NCBI GenBank assembly: GCA_038225015.1
Contig: JBBRFB010000001.1
Location: 3,828 to 67,827, forward strand
DNA length: 64,000 nt
DNA from: Schlegelella_A sp038225015
GTDB taxonomy: Bacteria; Pseudomonadota; Gammaproteobacteria; Burkholderiales; Burkholderiaceae_C
Direction: 5' to 3'
Below the pieces are notes generated by a model, which saw only the letters and a list, made by a program, of their open reading frames with translations, did no database searches and was not told the DNA's origin. This document shows, piece by piece, positions 1 to 8,087 of the stretch; position 1 is the stretch's first letter; each line of letters begins with the position of its first letter. Made by a program: the position numbers and the translations under genes.

Positions 1-337
1 TGTCGGGAACGAACGTGCACTGCCGCGGCCTGACCTCGGCCACCAGCGCCATCAGATTGTGGAAGGGGTTGCCTTCGAGGTTGAATTCGGCGCGCGGCCA
101 GTCGGCCATCAGCCGAGCCAGCTCGATGACGTCGTGGCGGCGGACGTGGGGCGCGTCGGGGCGCGGGTGGCCGGTGGTGGCGTGCGCACCCGGCGCGCGC
201 GCCCGCGGCGCCAGACGGGTCACGCTCGGGATCGACAGCGTGCGCTGGTTGCGCAGCAGCGCCACCTTGTTGACGTTGACCGAGAGCGCGGTCGTGGTGC
301 GCTCTTCGCCGAGCCCGCTGGTGACGAGAGGGTTCAT
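1..337 (-). CDS. pdxJ: Pyridoxine 5'-phosphate synthase, N-terminal part (runs off window)
   Basis: PdxJ condenses 3-amino-1-hydroxyacetone phosphate with deoxyxylulose 5-phosphate in vitamin B6 synthesis. Reading the minus strand from ATG at 337 gives LSVNVNKVALLRNQR, then HPRPDAPHV and EFNLEGNPFHNL, ending in RPRQCTFVPD at the window edge; these match the beta/xanthomonad PdxJ type. The His and Arg of HPR, the later His and the Glu of the EFNLEG strand are all kept. The stretch before HPRPD (residues about 35-50) departs from the usual AGAHGITV. It lies 28 bp downstream of recO, the usual recO-pdxJ order. The C-terminal two thirds are outside the window. Confidence 0.85.
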   Translation of the reverse strand, partial: MNPLVTSGLGEERTTTALSVNVNKVALLRNQRTLSIPSVTRLAPRARAPGAHATTGHPRPDAPHVRRHDVIELARLMADWPRAEFNLEGNPFHNLMALVAEVRPRQCTFVPD

Positions 338-365
338 CGGGCGGTGGCAGTCTTGTCGCGGGGGC

Positions 366-1148
366 TCATCGTTCCAGCGCCTGCGCGTCGACCATGACCT
401 GCCGGGTGCGCAACTGGTTGGAGCCCAGATGATAGTGAAGCTGCGCGCGCAGCAGCTGGCGCAGCTCGGCCAGCGCGCGCAAGGCCGCCGCCTGCAGCGC
501 CGGCAGGTCACCCCGCGAGAGGGCCGCCTGCAGCTCGACCAGGATGGCACCGGTCGCCGACGCCTCGCCCTGGTTTCTCGACTCGACGACGCCGGCATCG
601 GCAAGGACGACGTAGCGGCCGTCGGCGACGACCGGCATCCGGCTTGCCGTTTCCACCGCCAGATCGGGCAAGAGGCCGATCTCCTTCAGCAGAACGAGCT
701 CGAAGGCGCGCAGCGCCGCCTGCGACTGCGGGTCGTCCCTGCCCCGAATGCCGAGCGACACGAGTGTCGCCGCGTAGGCGTCGAACAGCGCCGGGTGCGG
801 ATCGTGACGGGCGAGCAGCCTGAGCAGCAACTCGTTCAGGTAGAAGCCGCTGAAGAGAGCCGCGCCGGTCAGCATGGCGGCGCCACCGGCCCACTCGGCG
901 CTGCGCAGGTTGTCGATCTCGCGGGCCTCGTCGTCGCCGGGGCGCCGGCCGAGCACGATCGACAGCCGCTGGAACGGCAGGAGCACGCTTCTTAGCTGCG
1001 AGAACGGGCGCTTGGCACCCTTGGCAGCAGCCGCGATGCGACCCTGCTCGCGGGTGAAGACATCGAGGATCAGGCTCGACTCGCTCCAGTCGTATCGATG
1101 CAGCACGTACGCCTGGAGCGGCGCGGCGCGGGCAGGCCGCAGGGCCAT
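366..1148 (-). CDS. recO: DNA repair protein RecO
   Basis: RecO helps load RecA at gaps with RecR and anneals SSB-coated strands in the RecFOR pathway. The 260-residue product has the N-terminal OB-fold start (QAYVLHRYDWSESSLIL, then EQGRIAAAAKGAK) and a helical C-terminal part containing LFSGFYLNELLLRLL and RAFELVLLKEIGLLPDL, all typical of RecO. No cysteines are visible, as in other proteobacterial RecO lacking the zinc site. The frame stays open upstream into era, but ATG at 1148, 17 bp after the era stop, gives the family's normal length and N-terminus. It follows era and precedes pdxJ in what looks like one transcript. Confidence 0.93.
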   Translation of the reverse strand: MALRPARAAPLQAYVLHRYDWSESSLILDVFTREQGRIAAAAKGAKRPFSQLRSVLLPFQRLSIVLGRRPGDDEAREIDNLRSAEWAGGAAMLTGAALFSGFYLNELLLRLLARHDPHPALFDAYAATLVSLGIRGRDDPQSQAALRAFELVLLKEIGLLPDLAVETASRMPVVADGRYVVLADAGVVESRNQGEASATGAILVELQAALSRGDLPALQAAALRALAELRQLLRAQLHYHLGSNQLRTRQVMVDAQALER

Positions 1149-1165
1149 GGCTGCCGGGCCCGTGC

Positions 1166-2152
1166 CTATTCGTAGCCGTACGAGCGCAGGTGCGCCTCGT
1201 CGTCGGCCCAGCCCGATCGCACCTTGACCCAGAGCTCGAGGAACACCTTGGCCTCGAGCAGATGCTCGAGATCCTGGCGCGCCTCCGAGCCGATGCGCTT
1301 CAGCTTCTCGCCGCCGGCGCCGATGACCATCGCCTTGTGCGCATCGCGCTCGACGACGATGGTTGCCGCGATGCGGCGCAGCCCGCCCTCTTCCTCGAAG
1401 CGGTCGATGACGACGGTCGAGGTGTAGGGCAGTTCGTCGCCGGTGAGGCGAAAGAGCTTTTCGCGCACGATCTCGGCGGCGAGGAAACGATCGCTGCGGT
1501 CGGTCAGCGCGTCTTCCTCGTGCAGCCAGGGTTGCTGCGGCAGGTAGGGCGCGACGATGCCGAGCAGCCGCTCGACGTCGCTCGACCGGGTCGCCGACAT
1601 CGGGACGAACTCCGAGAAGGCGCGGCGGACCGCCATCGCCTGCAGCCACGGCGCCAGGTCGGCGCGGCGGGTCACTTCGTCGAGTTTGTTGGCGACCAGG
1701 ATGGCGGGTCTGCCCTCGTGCAAGAGGGCGAGGACGGCGGCGTCGGCAGCGCCGAAGCGGCCAGCCTCGACCACGAACAGCACGACGTCAACGTCGGCCA
1801 GGGTGCCGGTCACTGCACGGTTGAGGACGCGATTGAGCGGCGCGCCGTGGCGGGTCTGGAAGCCCGGGGTGTCGACGAACATGAATTGCGTGGCACCGCG
1901 CGTGCGCACGCCGGTAATGCGATGCCGCGTCGTCTGCGCCTTGCCCGAGGTGATGCTGATCTTCTGCCCGACCAGGGCGTTGAGGAGCGTCGATTTGCCG
2001 ACGTTCGGCCGGCCGACGATGGCGATCAGGCCGCAGCGCCGGGCGACCGCTGCCGTCGGGCACTCCGTCGCCGAGGGCGCGGCGTCACCGGCCGACGGGC
2101 CCTCGGTGGGCACGGCCGGACGGGAGCGCGCGCCGCGGCCGCTGGCAGCCAT
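1166..2152 (-). CDS. era: GTPase Era
   Basis: Era is an essential GTPase that binds the 3' end of 16S rRNA during 30S maturation. The 328-residue protein has G1 GRPNVGKST (about 47-55), G3 DTPG (94-97), G4 NKLD (155-158) and a C-terminal KH domain with the VIGAGGEKLKRIG segment. The first 40 residues are an Ala/Pro-rich extension absent from E. coli Era (301 aa), so a shorter start inside it is possible; ATG at 2152 overlaps the rnc stop by one base (TGATG), arguing for translational coupling from that codon. Neighbours rnc and recO are the standard Era context. Confidence 0.95.
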   Translation of the reverse strand: MAASGRGARSRPAVPTEGPSAGDAAPSATECPTAAVARRCGLIAIVGRPNVGKSTLLNALVGQKISITSGKAQTTRHRITGVRTRGATQFMFVDTPGFQTRHGAPLNRVLNRAVTGTLADVDVVLFVVEAGRFGAADAAVLALLHEGRPAILVANKLDEVTRRADLAPWLQAMAVRRAFSEFVPMSATRSSDVERLLGIVAPYLPQQPWLHEEDALTDRSDRFLAAEIVREKLFRLTGDELPYTSTVVIDRFEEEGGLRRIAATIVVERDAHKAMVIGAGGEKLKRIGSEARQDLEHLLEAKVFLELWVKVRSGWADDEAHLRSYGYE

Positions 2153-2856
2153 CAGGATTGCAGCGGACTTCCGGGATGGTCGCTGGCGCGCAGCGAGTCG
2201 AGCATCCGACGCGCGGCCTCCTGCTCGGCCGCCCGGCGCGACTTGCCCTCACCGGCTTCGCGCAGGCTGAGCGCGGGCACGGCGCACTCGACCTCGAAGG
2301 TCTGCGCATGGGCCTGGCCCCGGGTCGCGACGATTCGATAGGTCGGCACGGCGATGCGGCGTGCCTGCAGCCATTCCTGGAGCTCCGTCTTGGCGTCTTT
2401 CGACCAGCTGGCGACGTCGGTCGTCTCGATGATCTCGCCGAATAGGCTCTGCACCAGTGCCCGGGCCGCGGCAAACCCGCCGTCCTGGAAGGTGGCGCCG
2501 ATCAATGCCTCGAGGGCGTCGGCGAGGATGGACGCGCGCAGCGCTCCCCCGCCGCGGGCCTCGCCGTCGCCGAGCAGCAGCAGCTCGGGCAGCCCGAGCT
2601 GCAGCGCCGCCCGATGCAGGCTGTCCTCGCGAACGAGGTGCGCACGGACACGGGTGAGATCGCCCTCGGCGGAGACACCGAACCGGTCGAACAGCAAGCT
2701 CGAGACCGCCAGGCTGAGAACGGCATCGCCGAGAAATTCGAGCCGCTCGTAGTGGTCAGCGCCGAAGCTGCGGTGGGTGAGTGCCCGCTGCAGCAGGCCG
2801 GGATCGGCAAAGGTGTGGCCGATGCGCTGCTGCAGGGCGACGAGGCGGGAGTCCAT
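2152..2856 (-). CDS. rnc: Ribonuclease III
   Basis: RNase III cleaves double-stranded RNA in rRNA precursors and many mRNAs. The 234-residue protein shows the signature YERLEFLGDAVL (about 36-47) with its metal-binding acidic residues, a second acidic cluster in ADALEALIGA, and a C-terminal dsRNA-binding domain (about 155-225: DAKTELQEWLQ, then SLREAGEGKSRRAAEQEAA). Length is normal. It lies between the DUF4845 gene (42 bp upstream) and era (1-bp overlap), in the lepB-rnc-era order seen across Proteobacteria. Confidence 0.95.
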   Translation of the reverse strand: MDSRLVALQQRIGHTFADPGLLQRALTHRSFGADHYERLEFLGDAVLSLAVSSLLFDRFGVSAEGDLTRVRAHLVREDSLHRAALQLGLPELLLLGDGEARGGGALRASILADALEALIGATFQDGGFAAARALVQSLFGEIIETTDVASWSKDAKTELQEWLQARRIAVPTYRIVATRGQAHAQTFEVECAVPALSLREAGEGKSRRAAEQEAARRMLDSLRASDHPGSPLQS

Positions 2857-2898
2857 GTGGGGGCCAGGAGTTCGGGGCGCAGCCGCCGAACCCGGAAA

Positions 2899-3264
2899 TC
2901 AGTTCGAGCGGCCTTGGAACTTGATGAGAAGGTAAACCGGGGCCATCAGTTCCACTTCCTTGTCGTAAGCGAAGCTGACAACGATCTTCTCGTTTTCCTT
3001 GGTGATCGTCAGGTCCTTGCTGGAGATCGAGGTGATGGAGTACTCGACGTCCTTCTGGCGCTCGAACGCGGCCCGGATCTCAGGCACCGTCGAGCCCTCG
3101 GTGGTGATCTTGTTGACGGTGCGCTTGATCGTGAAGTACTCGTTCAGCGTCGGCAGAACTCGCATGCCGATCAAGGCGAAGAAGCCGACGACGATGGCCC
3201 AGAACAACAGCCCGAACAGGCTGATGCCGCGTTGACCGCCACGGTGGCGAACCTCGTTCCTCAT
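2899..3264 (-). CDS. DUF4845 family membrane protein
   Basis: This is the small conserved protein found between lepB and rnc in betaproteobacteria; its function is not established. The 121-residue product has a basic N-terminus, one membrane segment (about residues 13-33: ISLFGLLFWAIVVGFFALIG) and a periplasmic domain of about 85 residues ending YLLIKFQGRSN. ATG at 3264 was chosen because AGGAAGGG lies six bases upstream; an in-frame GTG at 3300, overlapping the lepB stop, would add 12 residues. The N-terminal hydrophobic segment resembles a pilin-like anchor, but no further function can be read. Confidence 0.8.
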   Translation of the reverse strand: MRNEVRHRGGQRGISLFGLLFWAIVVGFFALIGMRVLPTLNEYFTIKRTVNKITTEGSTVPEIRAAFERQKDVEYSITSISSKDLTITKENEKIVVSFAYDKEVELMAPVYLLIKFQGRSN

Positions 3265-3296
3265 CCGCAGCCCTTCCTCTCGCACGCGCGCCCGCC

Positions 3297-4274
3297 TCAC
3301 TGGAACCAGCCGATTCGCTTGAGGTCGCTGAAGTTCATCCAGATCAGGATGGCCTTGCCGACGATGTTCTCGTCGGGCACGAAGCCCCAGTACCGTGAAT
3401 CCAGTGAGTCGTCGCGGTTGTCGCCCATCATGAAATAGTGGCCCGGCGGAACCTTGCAGGTCACCCCTTCGTCACTGTAGCGGCAGTTCTCCCGGAACGG
3501 AAACTGGTTGCCCGCCTGAGCCGCAAAAGAAGGGCCGAACTGAGGATTAATGAGTATGCGGTGCACGACGTTGCCGAGCTTTTCGCGGAAGTCGGGCTGG
3601 TAGCGACGTGACTCCTCGTCGTAGAACCCCGGTGCCGGCAAGCGCTCCAGGGGGACCGCAACGCCGTTCAGGTAGAGCTGCTGATTGCGAAACGAGACCT
3701 CGTCGCCCGGCACGCCGACCACCCGCTTGATGTAGTCGGTGCTGGGGTCCTTCGGGAAGCGAAACACCATCACGTCGCCGCGCTCAGGATCGTGCAGCTG
3801 GACGATCTTCTTGTTGATCACCGGCAGGCGGATACCGTAGTGGAACTTGTCGACCAGGATCAGGTCGCCGATCAGCAGCGTCGGCTTCATCGAGCCCGAC
3901 GGGATCTTGAAGGGCTCGAACAGGAAAGAGCGGAGCAGGAAGACGGCGAGGATCACCGGAAAGAGGCCGGCCGTCCAGTCGAGCCACCAGGGCTGCATGA
4001 GAAGCCTCTCACGCGCCCCGGCGACGTTGTCGTCGATCTTGGTGATGCCCTGCCGGGCGAGCTCGGCGCGGCGGGCACTGTCCTGCGCTTCCAGGCGAAC
4101 CGCGGCGCGCCGGCGCTCGGGTGCGAAGTAGAAGCGCTCGGCCAGCCAGTAGGCGAAGGTGACTACCGTGAGGACGAACAGGAGCAGCGAAAAGTTGCCC
4201 GACCACCGATTGAAGTACCAGCCCAGTCCGAAGACACCGAGGCAGGCGTAGAGCAGTCCGGTCAGAACACCCAT
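3297..4274 (-). CDS. lepB: Signal peptidase I
   Basis: LepB removes signal peptides from exported proteins at the periplasmic face of the inner membrane. The 325-residue protein has an N-terminal membrane segment, a cytoplasmic basic stretch (about 50-95), a second membrane segment (about 101-120), then the catalytic serine box PSGSMKPTLLIGD (Ser128) and the lysine box DYIKRVVGVPGD (Lys183). The later box GDNRDDSLDSRYWG is also present. The start codon directly abuts the lepA stop with no gap, so the two are probably co-translated, as in most Gram-negatives. Confidence 0.95.
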   Translation of the reverse strand: MGVLTGLLYACLGVFGLGWYFNRWSGNFSLLLFVLTVVTFAYWLAERFYFAPERRRAAVRLEAQDSARRAELARQGITKIDDNVAGARERLLMQPWWLDWTAGLFPVILAVFLLRSFLFEPFKIPSGSMKPTLLIGDLILVDKFHYGIRLPVINKKIVQLHDPERGDVMVFRFPKDPSTDYIKRVVGVPGDEVSFRNQQLYLNGVAVPLERLPAPGFYDEESRRYQPDFREKLGNVVHRILINPQFGPSFAAQAGNQFPFRENCRYSDEGVTCKVPPGHYFMMGDNRDDSLDSRYWGFVPDENIVGKAILIWMNFSDLKRIGWFQ

Positions 4275-6083
4275 TCAATCATCCACTTGGAGAATGGCCA
4301 GGAAGGCTTCCTGCGGCACCTCGACGGTACCGATCTGCTTCATGCGCTTCTTGCCGGCCTTTTGTTTTTCGAGCAGCTTCTTCTTGCGCGTTATATCGCC
4401 GCCGTAGCACTTGGCGATGACGTTCTTTCGCAGGGCCTTGATTGTCTCACGCGCGATGATGTTGGCCCCGATCGCCGCCTGCACCGCGACGTCATACATC
4501 TGCCGCGAGATCAGCTCGCGCATCTTCGAGACGACGGCACGGGCGCGGAACTGGCTCTGGACGCGGTGAACGATGATCGACAGGGCGTCGACCCGCTCGC
4601 CGTTGAGCAGGATGTCGACCTTGACGACGTCGGCGGCACGGTATTCCTTCCATTCGTAGTCCATCGACGCGTAGCCGCGCGAGACGCTTTTCAGCTTGTC
4701 GAAGAAGTCGAGGACGATCTCGGCCAGCGGCATCTCGTAGGTGAGCATGACCTGACGGCCGTGGTAGGCCATGTTCTGCTGGTTGCCGCGCTTCAGGTTG
4801 GCCAGCGTCATCACCGGCCCGACGTACTCCTGGGGCATGTAGAGATGCACCGTGACGATCGGCTCCCGGATCTCCGCGATCCGGCCGGCGTCGGGCATCT
4901 TCGACGGATTCTCGATCCGCATGACCTCGCCACTGTTGAGCGCCACCTCGTAGACCACCGAGGGCGCGGTGGTGATCAGGTCCTGGTCGAATTCGCGCTC
5001 GAGCCGCTCCTGGACGATTTCCATGTGCAGTAGACCGAGGAAACCGCAGCGAAAGCCGAAGCCGAGCGCCTGGCTGACCTCGGGCTCGTAGCGCAGCGAC
5101 GAGTCGTTCAGCTTGAGCTTCTCCAGGGCGTCGCGGAGCTGGTCGTACTCGCTCGCCTCGGTCGGGTAGAGGCCGGCGAAGACCTGCGGCTGGATCTCCT
5201 TGAACCCGGGCAGCGCCTCGGTCGCGACGCCGAGGTTGTTGGGCAGCTTCTTCTCCAGCGTGACGGTGTCGCCCACCCTGGCCGCCTGCAGCTCCTTGAT
5301 GCCAGCGATGACGAAGCCGACCTCGCCCGCCGAGAGGCGCTCGCGCGGCACCGAGTTCGGCGTGAAGACGCCGAGCTGGTCGGCGCTGAAGACGGCGTCG
5401 CTCGCCATCAGGCGGATCCGCTCGCCGCGCGACAGCGACCCGTCCACGACCCGCACCAGCATCACGACGCCGACGTAGTTGTCGAACCAGGAGTCGACCA
5501 CCATCGCCCGCAGCGGCGCCTCCGGCTCGCCGCGCGGCGCCGGCATGCGATGGACGATCGCCTCCAGAACGTCGTCGATCCCCTCCCCCGTCTTGGCGCT
5601 GCACGGGATGGCGTCCTCGGCGTCGATGCCGATCACGTCCTCGATCTCCGACCGTGCCCGCTCCGGATCGGCCTGCGGCAGGTCCATCTTGTTGAGCACG
5701 GGCACCACTTCCACCCCGAGCTCGAGCGCGGTATAGCAATTGGCCACGGTCTGCGCCTCGACGCCCTGGCTGGCGTCAACGACCAGAAGCGCCCCCTCGC
5801 ACGCCGACAGCGATCGGCTGACCTCGTAGGAAAAGTCGACGTGGCCGGGGGTATCGATGAGATTCAGGCGGTAGGTCCGGCCGTCCTTTGCGGTGTAGCT
5901 GAGCGCGGCCGTCTGCGCCTTGATGGTGATGCCGCGCTCCCGCTCGATGGCCATCGAGTCGAGCACCTGCGCTTCCATTTCCCGATCGCTCAGGCCGCCG
6001 CAACGCTGGATCAAGCGGTCGGCGAGCGTCGACTTGCCGTGGTCGATGTGGGCGATGATCGAAAAATTGCGGATCAGATCCAT
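4275..6083 (-). CDS. lepA: Elongation factor 4 (back-translocating GTPase)
   Basis: LepA is a ribosome-binding GTPase related to EF-G. The protein of about 602 residues has G1 AHIDHGKST, G2 RERGITIK, G3 DTPGHVDF and G4 NKMDLP in the first 140 residues, followed by the EF-G-like domains and the LepA-specific basic C-terminus (GDITRKKKLLEKQKAGKKRMKQ). ATG at 6083 was preferred over the GTG at 6089 because it gives the family N-terminus MDLIRNFSIIAHIDHGK. It heads the lepA-lepB-rnc-era-recO-pdxJ run; its promoter must lie in the gap after mucD or read through from there. Confidence 0.96.
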   Translation of the reverse strand: MDLIRNFSIIAHIDHGKSTLADRLIQRCGGLSDREMEAQVLDSMAIERERGITIKAQTAALSYTAKDGRTYRLNLIDTPGHVDFSYEVSRSLSACEGALLVVDASQGVEAQTVANCYTALELGVEVVPVLNKMDLPQADPERARSEIEDVIGIDAEDAIPCSAKTGEGIDDVLEAIVHRMPAPRGEPEAPLRAMVVDSWFDNYVGVVMLVRVVDGSLSRGERIRLMASDAVFSADQLGVFTPNSVPRERLSAGEVGFVIAGIKELQAARVGDTVTLEKKLPNNLGVATEALPGFKEIQPQVFAGLYPTEASEYDQLRDALEKLKLNDSSLRYEPEVSQALGFGFRCGFLGLLHMEIVQERLEREFDQDLITTAPSVVYEVALNSGEVMRIENPSKMPDAGRIAEIREPIVTVHLYMPQEYVGPVMTLANLKRGNQQNMAYHGRQVMLTYEMPLAEIVLDFFDKLKSVSRGYASMDYEWKEYRAADVVKVDILLNGERVDALSIIVHRVQSQFRARAVVSKMRELISRQMYDVAVQAAIGANIIARETIKALRKNVIAKCYGGDITRKKKLLEKQKAGKKRMKQIGTVEVPQEAFLAILQVDD

Positions 6084-6195
6084 GTTCACTGCGTCTGAGA
6101 AGTGCGCCGCCCCGTCATCACGACGGCGCGCAATCGTTCCGGCGGGTGCTCGCTTTGCCCAGCCGACTCAGGCGCGGCGTTGCCACGCGATGGGG

Positions 6196-6231
6196 GCAAA
6201 AAAAAGGCACGTCGAATGACTGACGCGCCTT
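6196..6231 (-). terminator. Rho-independent terminator, minus strand
   Basis: Read on the minus strand, AAGGCGCGTC (6231-6222), an 8-base loop, then GACGTGCCTT (6213-6204) pair with one mismatch and run into eight T residues (6205-6198). It would end transcripts coming from the rpoE-rseA-rseB-mucD operon, or a short RNA started at the -10 box at 6268-6273. Confidence 0.75.
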
Positions 6232-6263
6232 CCAACAAAACGTATGGCAACTGCTTGTTGGGA
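6196..6263 (-). ncRNA. Candidate small RNA of about 65 nt
   Basis: A minus-strand -10 box (TACAAT, 6273-6268) is followed within about 10 bases by a perfect 7-bp stem, CCAACAA/TTGTTGG (6261-6255 with 6238-6232), and immediately by the terminator hairpin and U8 tract. Promoter, two abutting hairpins and terminator fit in about 75 bp with no room for a protein, which is the layout of a small regulatory RNA. It could instead be a double-hairpin end of the mucD transcript or an attenuated lepA leader. No known RNA family was recognised. Confidence 0.35.
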
Positions 6264-6267
6264 TTTC

Positions 6268-6294
6268 ATTGTAGCCAAAAGGCCCCCGCCGCAA
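6268..6294 (-). promoter_or_regulatory. Putative sigma-70 promoter for the candidate RNA or lepA
   Basis: On the minus strand, TTGCGG (6294-6289) and TACAAT (6273-6268) are separated by 15 bases. The -10 hexamer is close to consensus; the -35 is weak and the spacing short, so this rests mainly on the -10 box and on the terminator-ended hairpins just downstream. Confidence 0.35.
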
Positions 6295-6343
6295 GCCGCG
6301 CCGATGCTTGATTTCTCGACGTTGCGGGCCGCCAACACGATTT

Positions 6344-6378
6344 TTATACACAGCTTATCCACAAAGGCCTGTGGATGT
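6344..6378. promoter_or_regulatory. Cluster of three DnaA-box-like sites
   Basis: TTATACACA (6344-6352) and TTATCCACA (6355-6363) are exact copies of the 9-mers of E. coli oriC boxes R2 and R1/R4, in the same orientation and 11 bp apart start to start. An inverted third site, TGTGGATGT (6370-6378), matches 7 of 9. The last two form an inverted repeat (ATCCACA/TGTGGAT) around six bases. No dnaA, dnaN or clear AT-rich unwinding tract is near, so this is more likely a DnaA-regulated or titration site than an origin. Confidence 0.5.
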
Positions 6379-6544
6379 GCTGGGGGCAATTTCGGCGCCT
6401 CAGCGGCGTGGCGGCGTGCGGGTCGACTCACGCTTCGGGATCGTCTCGAGGCCGAGCGTGGCTGGCCTAGGCACGAGAAGTATGTTTGCGCACACCAACG
6501 TTCGAAAGCCGGCCCGCGGCGCTCTCCCGAACCGTGGAAGAAAG

Positions 6545-8011
6545 CTATCGAGCCGGACGGATGATGAGGAAATTGACGACGCCTCCCCGACGCACCAGAA
6601 CGGTGATCGGCTTGGACTTGTCGACCTTTGCGAGCGCCGTCTCGAACTGGCGCGGGCTCACGATCTCGACGTTTTCGACCGTCAGGATCACATCGCCTGC
6701 CTGGATGCCGGCCCGTGCGGCGGCACCCTCGGCCGCCTCGACACGCACGCCGTTCTTGACCTTCAGCTCGCGCTTCTGGACGTCGGTGAGATCGGACAGC
6801 GCCAGGCCGAGCGTGCCGACGGCCGGCGCCGCCTTCGGGCCGGCCCGCTCGGGCGCGCCCTGGGCCGCGGTCTTCTCCGGCTCACGCTCGGCGACCACCA
6901 CCACGAGGTCGCGGTACGCGCCTCGGCGATACACCTGCAACGTCGTCCGGCTACCGGGCTTGATCCCGCCGATGATGCGCGGCAGTTCGGTGGCGCTGTC
7001 GACCTGCCGGGCATCCACCTTGGTGATGATGTCTCCGGCCTCGACACCGGCCTTTTCCGCGGGAGCATCGGCTTCGACCGAGCGCACCAGCGCGCCGACC
7101 GGCTTGCCCAGCCCGATCGATTCCGCCACCTCGCGACTGACACGGTCGATGGCGACGCCGATCCGGCCCCGGATGACCCGGCCGCCCGTTCGCAACTGCT
7201 CCGAGACGCGTGTCGCCTCGTCGATGGGAATCGAGAACGAGATGCCCATGTAGCCGCCGGAACGGCTGTAGATCTGCGAGTTGATGCCGACCACCTCGCC
7301 GCGCATGTTGATGAGCGGGCCGCCGGAATTGCCGGGATTGATGGCGACGTCGGTCTGTATCAGCGGCAGCAGGTCACCCGTCTCGCGCGACTTGGCGCTG
7401 ACGATGCCGGCCGTCACCGTGCTCTCGAGGCCGAAGGGCGAGCCGATCGCGATCACCCACTCGCCGACCTTGAGCTTGGAAACGTCGCCGATGCGCACCG
7501 TCGGCAGGCCGCTGGCCTCGATCTTGACCAGGGCGACGTCGGAGCTCTTGTCGGCGCCGATGATCTTGGCCTTGAACTCGCGCTTGTCGGCCAGCGTGAC
7601 GATGACCTCCTCGGCATTGTCGACCACGTGCGCATTGGTCATGACGTAGCCGTCGGCATTCAGGATGAAGCCGGAGCCGACGCCCCGCGGCCGCATTTCG
7701 TCGTCGGGCGCCTGCGGCGTGCGCGGGCTGGGGCGGTTCGGGATCGGCAGGCCGAAACGCCGGAAGAATTCGAGCATGTCCTCGTCGAGCTCGCCGCCCT
7801 GCCCGACCCGGCCCGCCTTGGCGCGCTCGCTGGTGCGGATGTTGACGACCGCGGGGCCGACCTTTTCGACCAGCTCGGTGAAATCGGGCAGCCCCTGGAC
7901 GAGGACGGGCGCCGGCGCGGCTTCGACGAATCCGCACAGGGCGAACACCAGCGCCGCGGCACCGATCGGGCGAAAGAGCGACGACATGGGAAGAAGGGTG
8001 GCAAGCGGCAT
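6545..8011 (-). CDS. mucD: Periplasmic serine endoprotease MucD/DegP family
   Basis: DegP-like periplasmic protease and chaperone acting with the sigma-E stress system. After a signal peptide (hydrophobic GAAALVFALCGFVEAAPA), the trypsin-like domain carries the triad His in TNAHVV, Asp in SSDVALVKIE and Ser in NPGNSGGPL. Two PDZ domains follow (around GALVRSVEADAPAEKAGV and GVRVEAAEGAAARAGIQAGD). ATG at 8011 gives 488 residues; ATG at 7987, directly before the signal peptide's n-region (MSSLFRPIG), is equally plausible, and neither has a strong Shine-Dalgarno. It is the last gene of the rpoE-rseA-rseB-mucD unit, followed by a terminator at 6196-6231. Confidence 0.93.
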   Translation of the reverse strand: MPLATLLPMSSLFRPIGAAALVFALCGFVEAAPAPVLVQGLPDFTELVEKVGPAVVNIRTSERAKAGRVGQGGELDEDMLEFFRRFGLPIPNRPSPRTPQAPDDEMRPRGVGSGFILNADGYVMTNAHVVDNAEEVIVTLADKREFKAKIIGADKSSDVALVKIEASGLPTVRIGDVSKLKVGEWVIAIGSPFGLESTVTAGIVSAKSRETGDLLPLIQTDVAINPGNSGGPLINMRGEVVGINSQIYSRSGGYMGISFSIPIDEATRVSEQLRTGGRVIRGRIGVAIDRVSREVAESIGLGKPVGALVRSVEADAPAEKAGVEAGDIITKVDARQVDSATELPRIIGGIKPGSRTTLQVYRRGAYRDLVVVVAEREPEKTAAQGAPERAGPKAAPAVGTLGLALSDLTDVQKRELKVKNGVRVEAAEGAAARAGIQAGDVILTVENVEIVSPRQFETALAKVDKSKPITVLVRRGGVVNFLIIRPAR

Positions 8012-8087
8012 GGGGGCAATCCGAAGCGTGGGACGGGCAGATGGGGGCTTCGGCGACAAACCGAAGGTCGACTCGCCTACGGCGTTC

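Larger units (their letters stand above)
6084..6544. other. Gene-free mucD-lepA intergenic region
   Basis: This 461-bp stretch is the longest in the window without a convincing gene. Open frames crossing it are shadows with no family resemblance. It contains, from low to high coordinate: the lepA leader (6084-6195), an intrinsic terminator on the minus strand (6196-6231), a second hairpin (6232-6261), a sigma-70-like -10 box (6268-6273) and three DnaA-box-like 9-mers (6344-6378). The segment 6379-6544, downstream of the mucD stop, shows nothing recognisable. Confidence 0.7.

Noticed and set aside
3792..5033. 413-codon plus-strand frame opposite lepB-lepA
   Set aside because: Antisense shadow; acidic low-complexity translation without family resemblance.
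6344..6378. A chromosomal replication origin at the DnaA boxes
   Set aside because: Only three sites, no dnaA/dnaN/gidA neighbour and no clear AT-rich unwinding tract; kept only as a DnaA-binding candidate.
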